A DNA stretch of 11,263 nt, from contig JBPCVX010000079.1 in assembly GCA_051010095.1 (NCBI GenBank), positions 1-11,263 of the forward strand, given 5' to 3'. The position numbers and the translations under genes are program-made. Source of the DNA: CAJQND01 sp051010095. Its GTDB lineage: Bacteria > Pseudomonadota > Alphaproteobacteria > Rhizobiales > CAJQND01. The notes under the pieces are model-generated. The model saw only the letters and a program-made list of their open reading frames with translations. It ran no database searches and was not told the DNA's origin. Of this stretch, positions 7,231 to 11,263 are shown in pieces; position 1 is the stretch's first letter; each line of letters begins with the position of its first letter.

Positions 7231-8175
7231 ATGAAATATATATGCGCCTTCTTTTTGACGGCGTTGCTGGCGACTTCAATGAGCACAGAAGACGGATTAG
7301 CGCTCGAGAAGAAAGTCGTCGAGCGTGCGATGAATTCCGTTGTGTCGGTGTTGCCACGTGGCAAGCATAAAGATGTAAATCCCAAAGAACCTGAAGGCTC
7401 GGGTGTTGCCGTGCTGGATGGTGCGCATATTCTCACTGCGCTGCACGTATTCAACAGGGCTGAGAAAATTCATGTCCGGCTTTACAGTGGTGAGATTGTC
7501 TCTGCAAAGGTTGTTGGTCGCGACAAGAGTACGGATTTGGCATTGTTGAAGATAGAACAACCTCTGACACCATTCGAGCCTGGCGGAGATCCGGATTTGG
7601 GCGAAGAGGTTTGCGCGATTGGTAATGCCTTTGGTTTGGGCTTGTCGTTAACATGCGGCACGGTATCTGCCATTCATCGCTCAGACACAGGTTTTAACCC
7701 GGTTGAGGATTTTGTGCAGACCGATGCCGCTGTGAATCCAGGCGCTTCTGGCGGCGCTTTGATTGATCAAGATGGGCGCTTGGTTGGTGTGCTTTCAGCA
7801 ATTTTCACACGCACATCAGATGCGAACATTGGTGTGAACTTTGCGGTATCTGCGCCTATGGCGTTACAGATTGCGAAAAAGCTGCGCAATGGCGATAAGA
7901 TTAAATGGTCTTTTGGAGGGGTTGTGCTGCGGCCTGTCCCGAAGAATGGTCAAACCGGTAAACTTGGCGCACGCGTGGAAAAAGTGTTGAGCGGAAGCGC
8001 TGCCGAAAAAGCAGGATTGCAGGCAGGGGATATAATTTATGATGGCGGTGACCGGCGCATCCGTAAACCACGCGACTTCTATTCGGCAGTCGCGCGCTTA
8101 GGGGGAAGTGATGATTTGTTTATTGGCTTTTCCCGCAACGGCAAGAGCATGACCGCGACACTAACCTTCAATTAA
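7231..8175 (+). CDS. HtrA/DegP-like exported serine protease with one PDZ domain
   Basis: This 314-residue protein has a signal peptide (hydrophobic 4-15) and a trypsin-like domain (about 28-218). His72 lies in LTALHVF, Asp102 in STDLALLKI and Ser173 in PGASGGAL, giving a complete catalytic triad. The usual GNSGG is GASGG here. Cys128 and Cys142 flank the loop before the active site and could form a disulfide. A single PDZ domain follows (about 225-314; AGLQAGDIIYDGGDRRI). HtrA proteases cut or chaperone misfolded exported proteins, so a role in quality control of the co-encoded periplasmic redox proteins is plausible but inferred. The ATG at 7231 gives a clean signal peptide. A TTG at 7213 overlapping the previous stop would add six polar residues and is the alternative. 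Confidence 0.9.
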   Translation: MKYICAFFLTALLATSMSTEDGLALEKKVVERAMNSVVSVLPRGKHKDVNPKEPEGSGVAVLDGAHILTALHVFNRAEKIHVRLYSGEIVSAKVVGRDKSTDLALLKIEQPLTPFEPGGDPDLGEEVCAIGNAFGLGLSLTCGTVSAIHRSDTGFNPVEDFVQTDAAVNPGASGGALIDQDGRLVGVLSAIFTRTSDANIGVNFAVSAPMALQIAKKLRNGDKIKWSFGGVVLRPVPKNGQTGKLGARVEKVLSGSAAEKAGLQAGDIIYDGGDRRIRKPRDFYSAVARLGGSDDLFIGFSRNGKSMTATLTFN

Positions 8176-8180
8176 CAGCC

Positions 8181-8187
8181 AAGGAGG
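8181..8187 (+). promoter_or_regulatory. Ribosome binding site of the DUF6494 gene
   Basis: AAGGAGG lies 5 bases before the ATG at 8193. It is the strongest Shine-Dalgarno sequence in the downstream half and marks an independent initiation site. Confidence 0.65.
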
Positions 8188-8192
8188 CTCTG

Positions 8193-8384
8193 ATGGACGA
8201 AGATAAGTTTAATATGACGATGCGAAAATTTCTCAAGCAAGTGGGTGTGACATCGCAGCAGAAAATTGAAAGCGCGGTGCGTGATTCTGGTAAAACTTCC
8301 GGCACGGTAGCAGTAAAGGTCGTGCTTTCAAGCGATGATGTTGGCCTTCAGCATGTTGTCGAAGGCCAAATTGAGCTTGATTGA
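8193..8384 (+). CDS. DUF6494 family small protein
   Basis: This 63-residue protein begins MDEDKFNMTMRKFLKQVGVTS, followed by a helix-like IESAVRD, a Gly/Ser/Thr linker and a beta-like tail ending VVEGQIELD. I recognise this pattern as DUF6494, a small alphaproteobacterial family of unknown function. It has no signal peptide or membrane segment, so it should be cytoplasmic. The N-terminal half looks like a short helical binding domain and the C-terminal half like a pair of beta strands. Its stop is followed at once by the start of the ligase-like gene. Position within the formate dehydrogenase accessory set suggests a shared process, but nothing in the sequence indicates catalysis: it has no Cys or His cluster. 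Confidence 0.82.
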   Translation: MDEDKFNMTMRKFLKQVGVTSQQKIESAVRDSGKTSGTVAVKVVLSSDDVGLQHVVEGQIELD

Positions 8385-8387
8385 GTG

Positions 8388-9131
8388 ATGCACCTTCCTG
8401 ACCCAACATTTCCACCACTGCTCACAGGGCATCCGGTCAAGGCACCTGAACGTGCATTTGACAGGGCTTGCGCAAGCGCTGCTCAAAGCAATGCTGGCGC
8501 TGGTGATGTTTTTTGGGGGCGCGATACATCGCGTATGGATTGGGCAATTATTTTAGAACCCGATGTTCCGGCTGCCCAAGCACAACAGATGCTAATGGTC
8601 GCAGAAGTTGCCTTTGCTGAATCGTTTGGAGCGATCGCACCACCCGAAGTTGGAGTGCATTTTCGTTGGCCCAATGAGATTTTAATCAACGGCGCAAAAG
8701 CTGGCGGCTTGGCAATGAAGTTCGGTGAGCAGGGAGATGATGGGTTTCCCCGTTGGTTGGTGCTTGGTCTATCGCTCAACATTCGTCGTGCGGATCGCGA
8801 ACTGGAACCCGGCGCCGCGCCAGAGGAAACCGACCTCACCGAAGAAGGTTGCGCTGAACTTGACCGCACCCAATTGATTGAAAGCCTATCTCGGCATTTT
8901 CTCAATCACGTCCATAACTGGAATGAGGAAGGTTTCGCGCCTTTCCACGAACTTTGGATGTCTAAGGCGCAAAATGCGGGCGAGGTCATCGAACTTGAAT
9001 GGGCAGGTGAGCATCACACAGGAATATTCCTGACAATCGATGACGAAGCCAACCTGATCCTCAAGAAAGATGGTGGAACTGTTGCTTTACCATTGGCCGA
9101 ATTTTCCAAAGCTAGGGATGAGACTGCGTGA
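8388..9131 (+). CDS. Biotin/lipoate-protein-ligase-like protein with C-terminal DUF4444-like domain
   Basis: This 247-residue protein is related to biotin and lipoate protein ligases. FRWPNEILINGAKAGGLAMKF (92-112) aligns with the WPND...K-aGiL segment of BirA, including Lys104 at the place of the active-site lysine. WLVLGLSLNIRR matches the IGIGiN region. The N-terminal substrate loop, GRGRxGR in true biotin ligases, is reduced to FWGRDTSRMDWAIILEPD (42-59), so biotin adenylation is doubtful. Residues about 197-245 form a small beta domain like that after biotin ligases (DUF4444 in related annotations). No biotin- or lipoate-carrying protein is in the window. It may attach another acyl group, bind a ligand, or be inactive. 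GTG at 8385 is an alternative start. The gene begins within 4 bases of the preceding stop and its stop overlaps the next start. Confidence 0.82.
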   Translation: MHLPDPTFPPLLTGHPVKAPERAFDRACASAAQSNAGAGDVFWGRDTSRMDWAIILEPDVPAAQAQQMLMVAEVAFAESFGAIAPPEVGVHFRWPNEILINGAKAGGLAMKFGEQGDDGFPRWLVLGLSLNIRRADRELEPGAAPEETDLTEEGCAELDRTQLIESLSRHFLNHVHNWNEEGFAPFHELWMSKAQNAGEVIELEWAGEHHTGIFLTIDDEANLILKKDGGTVALPLAEFSKARDETA

Positions 9132-9616
9132 AGTTTTTGAAAACAATCCGGTTTGACGAAAGCGATCTCCATGTGTTTGCACAAGCGGCGGAAAATGATG
9201 AGTGGGCGATTTCCGGAGCGTTTGCGTTCGCTAATTTACAACAAGCAGACGTGAATGGAAAAACGAAACAGGCTTTCGCAAATGGGTTTCTAGGTTTGGA
9301 AAGTTTGGGCCGATCGACATTCGCGCATGTTGTCGAGATGAATGTAGAAGATGAAGAACGTGTTACGCGTTCCTTGGCGGAACTTTTTATTGCTGATTAT
9401 CATGCACCATCATTGCAGGAAGCTTTGCCGGTTGCTGAAGAGGAAATCGGTTTCGTGAGAGATTTATGCGAAGAAAAGCCGATAAATACTGTTTTCACCG
9501 TGCGGCGCACATTTGATGATAACGGAGCGATCCGCGAAGAGTTTAGAGAGATCACACCTCCATCTGGCGAACCACGCCACGCACGCATCTGGGAGGTCGT
9601 TGAAGATGACGCATGA
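9128..9616 (+). CDS. DUF6505 family protein
   Basis: The GTG start overlaps the previous stop (GTGA), and the product is 162 residues. Its opening, MKFLKTIRFDESDLHVF, and the segment EWAISGAFAFAN fit the DUF6505 family as I know it from alphaproteobacterial clusters with DUF6352 and the ligase-like protein. No signal peptide or membrane helix is visible, so it is probably cytoplasmic. The composition is acidic, with one cysteine (Cys114) and a beta-rich look in the middle (NTVFTVRRTFDDNG). No catalytic motif stands out. Its tail overlaps the start of the next gene by 11 bases, so the two proteins are probably made in step and may interact. Function unknown. Confidence 0.82.
   Translation: MKFLKTIRFDESDLHVFAQAAENDEWAISGAFAFANLQQADVNGKTKQAFANGFLGLESLGRSTFAHVVEMNVEDEERVTRSLAELFIADYHAPSLQEALPVAEEEIGFVRDLCEEKPINTVFTVRRTFDDNGAIREEFREITPPSGEPRHARIWEVVEDDA
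9591..9596 (+). promoter_or_regulatory. Ribosome binding site deciding the DUF6352 start
   Basis: GGGAGG inside the end of the DUF6505 gene lies 9 bases before the ATG at 9606. It favours that start over the in-frame ATG at 9513 that would overlap the upstream gene by 100 bases. Confidence 0.65.
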
Positions 9617-10646
9617 TGCGCAGAAACTCCCTGATTTCTGGATCACCTCTGGCGCCCATCTGCTCAAAAAGAATGATGCCAGTGCATGGATCGCAACGCC
9701 AGATTTTGTGCGGGCATATTTTTCCAGGCCGGAGTTGGCGCCGGTCGATGAGTCATGCGCAGCAGAGATTTCTCTTCACAAGAGCCTTTCCGACGACCCC
9801 ATGCAACATGTGGAGGAAAAACGCGTTCGCGCTATCGCAGATCGGGATGTTCAAGATAACTACCTATTGATGCTTGCTTTTCGCGACCTGTTAATTGGCC
9901 AAGGCTCTCTCGAGGCGGCTTATCTTTCAATTGTTCGTGGTGAGGTCAAGTTCCCAGTTCCGCCGCTTTTTGTTGATCAGCTCGTGCATGTCATCTTGCG
10001 CAATATCTTAGATGGTGAGACAGATCCGCTTAGGTTGCGCGCAGCAGAAATATTTTTTCGCGACCAGAACGTTTCCACAGACGATGGCCGTGTCATGCTC
10101 GCCGACGATGAGATTGTTGAGATGAAAGCGCAATCTGAAAACCTTGGTGGCCTTGGGCAATTGCTTAAGGAGGCCGGCACACCCGCCAAACAAGTCGAAC
10201 TGGATGTGCTGGATGAAGACAATAAGAACATTTACTGGGAGCGCTCTGACCGTTTTGACACTGTGATTGACTTCAGGTTTACACAACCTGCGCTGGATGC
10301 ATTTGCACGGGTAGTTGAGGCCTGGATTGGACATTTTCTGCGTATTACTGTTCGGGTGCAGCCAATGCAGAACATTAAAGATGAGAAATGGCGTTGGCAC
10401 GTTGGCCTCGACGCAGAGGCGACGAAAATTCTAAATCGGCTCTATGAAGGTGGCGACGTTTCTCTTGATGAAATTGCGAGTATCATTGGATTATTTCGCA
10501 TGGTGTTTGAAGATAATGCCGTTTTGCAAGATGATATGCATGGCAAGCCGATATACTTGGCGGTTGCGAAAACGCCAGCGGGCAAATTAAAGCTGAAACC
10601 GCAAAATCTACTTGTCAATTTACCGCTGGCGGGAGGGAAAGGATGA
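9606..10646 (+). CDS. DUF6352 family protein
   Basis: This 346-residue protein begins with a DFWITSGAHLL motif (10-20). FVRAYFSRPEL, ESCAAEISLHKSL and RDVQDNYLLMLAFRDLL follow, a pattern I recognise as DUF6352. No signal peptide or clear membrane span is seen, so a cytoplasmic location is likely. The N-terminal third is helical and Leu-rich; the middle (220-300) is richer in aromatic residues and beta-prone segments (RFDTVIDFRFTQPALDAFARVVEAWIGHFLRITVRV). No cofactor-binding motif is evident: Cys51 is the only cysteine. The start was chosen from the Shine-Dalgarno sequence and the family's N-terminus. It overlaps DUF6505 by 11 bases at its start and the following gene by 4 at its end. Function unknown; association with formate dehydrogenase is by position. 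Confidence 0.85.
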   Translation: MTHDAQKLPDFWITSGAHLLKKNDASAWIATPDFVRAYFSRPELAPVDESCAAEISLHKSLSDDPMQHVEEKRVRAIADRDVQDNYLLMLAFRDLLIGQGSLEAAYLSIVRGEVKFPVPPLFVDQLVHVILRNILDGETDPLRLRAAEIFFRDQNVSTDDGRVMLADDEIVEMKAQSENLGGLGQLLKEAGTPAKQVELDVLDEDNKNIYWERSDRFDTVIDFRFTQPALDAFARVVEAWIGHFLRITVRVQPMQNIKDEKWRWHVGLDAEATKILNRLYEGGDVSLDEIASIIGLFRMVFEDNAVLQDDMHGKPIYLAVAKTPAGKLKLKPQNLLVNLPLAGGKG

Positions 10647-10903
10647 TTGAGAAAGTTATTGCAGCATTGATTGCGCTTGCGTGTATCGCGGGGCTCGTCG
10701 CTTTGAATAAACAGACGTTATTTCCAAATTCACAGCTAACTAGCAGCGCCGGATCTAACCCGGAATATATAAAGTGCCGGGATCAGCGGTTGGGCGATGT
10801 CGAGAAAATGAAAAAAGACGGGATTATTGATGAGGCAAAAGTTGCGCAGTTTACAAGCCGTGCGCTTGCTATGTGTGGTGCGCAATTTCCTCCTGGCAAC
10901 TAA
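10643..10903 (+). CDS. Small membrane-anchored or secreted protein with two cysteines
   Basis: The ATG overlaps the DUF6352 stop (ATGA). The 86-residue product has a hydrophobic N-terminal segment (about 4-21, IALACIAGLVAL) and then a polar domain of about 60 residues facing the periplasm. That domain has Cys45 and Cys78 placed like a disulfide that would tie two helices (CRDQRLGDVEKMKKDG and VAQFTSRALAMC). I do not recognise a named family. The helix-Cys layout resembles small cysteine-bracketed helical hairpins. It is the last gene of the + strand run and ends 9 bases before the end of the convergent gene. It may be a small subunit or assembly factor, and the coupling to DUF6352 suggests joint function. 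Confidence 0.75.
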   Translation: MIEKVIAALIALACIAGLVALNKQTLFPNSQLTSSAGSNPEYIKCRDQRLGDVEKMKKDGIIDEAKVAQFTSRALAMCGAQFPPGN

Positions 10904-10912
10904 ACAACGTTT

Positions 10913-11263
10913 CTAATCGTCCTCAATGAGGAAATCATCTGACGTGAGCGCGGTGCGCGGCGCTCCTTCCTTAGCGGCTTCTTCTTCGGCGATGTAATCC
11001 TCTGTGCGGATGACCTTTGGGCGTGTGCCGTGCGAAAATGGGTCATTTGCCGAATTGGCCTGGTGTTCAATACGGCAAAGATCACACATTTTGATGAGAT
11101 TAGCAGCATCTGAGGACTTGAACATGGTGTGTCTGCCGGCAAGCTCGGCTGAGATGCGTTCAATTGTGCTGCGCGATCCGAAGGGTTTTCCGCAAGAGAT
11201 ACACTCAAAAGGTTCCTCCTCGTTGAGCACGGTGGGTGAAATTGCAGACGCTGTGAAGTTGTA
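10913..11263 (-). CDS. C-terminal end of a formate-dehydrogenase-associated iron-sulfur (ferredoxin-like) protein
   Basis: The frame is open to the right edge, so these 116 residues are the end of a longer gene; the GTG at 11230 is probably internal. Visible are CISCGKPFGSRSTIERI and, 36 residues later, CDLC, two CxxC pairs that could bind zinc or an iron-sulfur centre. An acidic tail with DPFSHGTRPKVIRTEDYI follows. This end matches what I recall of the roughly 650-residue 4Fe-4S proteins encoded beside alphaproteobacterial formate dehydrogenases, often with DUF3305/DUF3306 and TorD genes. The ferredoxin motifs themselves would lie outside the window. The gene runs against the others and stops (TAG) 9 bases from the last + gene, with no terminator hairpin in that gap. 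The CxxC pairs are certain; the family is from memory. Confidence 0.7.
   Translation of the reverse strand, partial: YNFTASAISPTVLNEEEPFECISCGKPFGSRSTIERISAELAGRHTMFKSSDAANLIKMCDLCRIEHQANSANDPFSHGTRPKVIRTEDYIAEEEAAKEGAPRTALTSDDFLIEDD

Noticed and set aside
8483..8905. 140-codon open frame on the - strand inside the ligase-like gene
   Set aside because: Low-complexity Ser/Ala/Pro composition, no ribosome site noted, and the + strand protein has clear family motifs.
9513..9605. Earlier ATG for the DUF6352 gene
   Set aside because: The added residues are low in conserved character and overlap DUF6505 by about 100 bases; GGGAGG at 9591 clearly serves the ATG at 9606.
1..11263. Mobile element, CRISPR array, tRNA or rRNA
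   Set aside because: No transposase or integrase motifs, no regularly spaced repeats and no tRNA- or rRNA-like stretches were seen on reading; the genes form a coherent respiratory locus.

Overview
The window reads as a chromosomal stretch of an alphaproteobacterium. This is inferred from the protein families (DUF6494, DUF6505, DUF6352, the Cys-type FdhA with a companion Tat peptide, and the biotin/lipoate ligase-like protein), which I recognise mainly from Hyphomicrobiales and Rhodobacterales. Base composition looks close to balanced, though I did not count it. I see no mobile element, tRNA, rRNA or CRISPR array. Thirteen genes run on the + strand from base 1 to 10903, with a largest gap of 128 bases, so they may form one long transcription unit or two. 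One gene on the - strand enters from the right edge and ends 9 bases from the last + strand gene.

Bases 1-5685 encode a periplasmic, membrane-bound, respiratory formate dehydrogenase. In order they are the end of a TorD/DmsD-type chaperone, a 64-residue Tat-signal protein of the 'formate dehydrogenase region TAT target' family, and the Tat-exported molybdenum or tungsten catalytic subunit FdhA, with cysteine at the selenocysteine position. Then come the four-cluster iron-sulfur subunit FdhB, an unexpected 68-residue lipoprotein, and the cytochrome b subunit FdhC. The 128-base gap between fdhB and the lipoprotein gene contains a hairpin and a perfect 14-base palindrome, the only intergenic region here that looks regulatory.

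Bases 5697-8175 encode exported proteins: a seven-bladed WD40 propeller fused to a class I cytochrome c domain, a 42-residue single-span membrane protein translationally coupled to it, and an HtrA-like serine protease with one PDZ domain. They would act on the same side of the membrane as the formate dehydrogenase catalytic subunit.

Bases 8193-10903 encode mostly cytoplasmic proteins of unknown function: a 63-residue DUF6494 protein, a biotin/lipoate-ligase-like protein with an altered substrate loop, a DUF6505 protein, a DUF6352 protein and an 86-residue membrane-anchored protein. Start and stop codons overlap at several junctions. The convergent gene at the right edge appears to be the C-terminal end of the iron-sulfur (ferredoxin-like) protein usually seen near such formate dehydrogenases.

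The overall picture is formate oxidation in the periplasm, electrons passing through FdhB to cytochrome b and quinone, with a possible branch to the WD40-cytochrome c. The downstream set may serve assembly, cofactor handling or quality control. The roles of the downstream set are inferred from position and are not demonstrated by the sequence.
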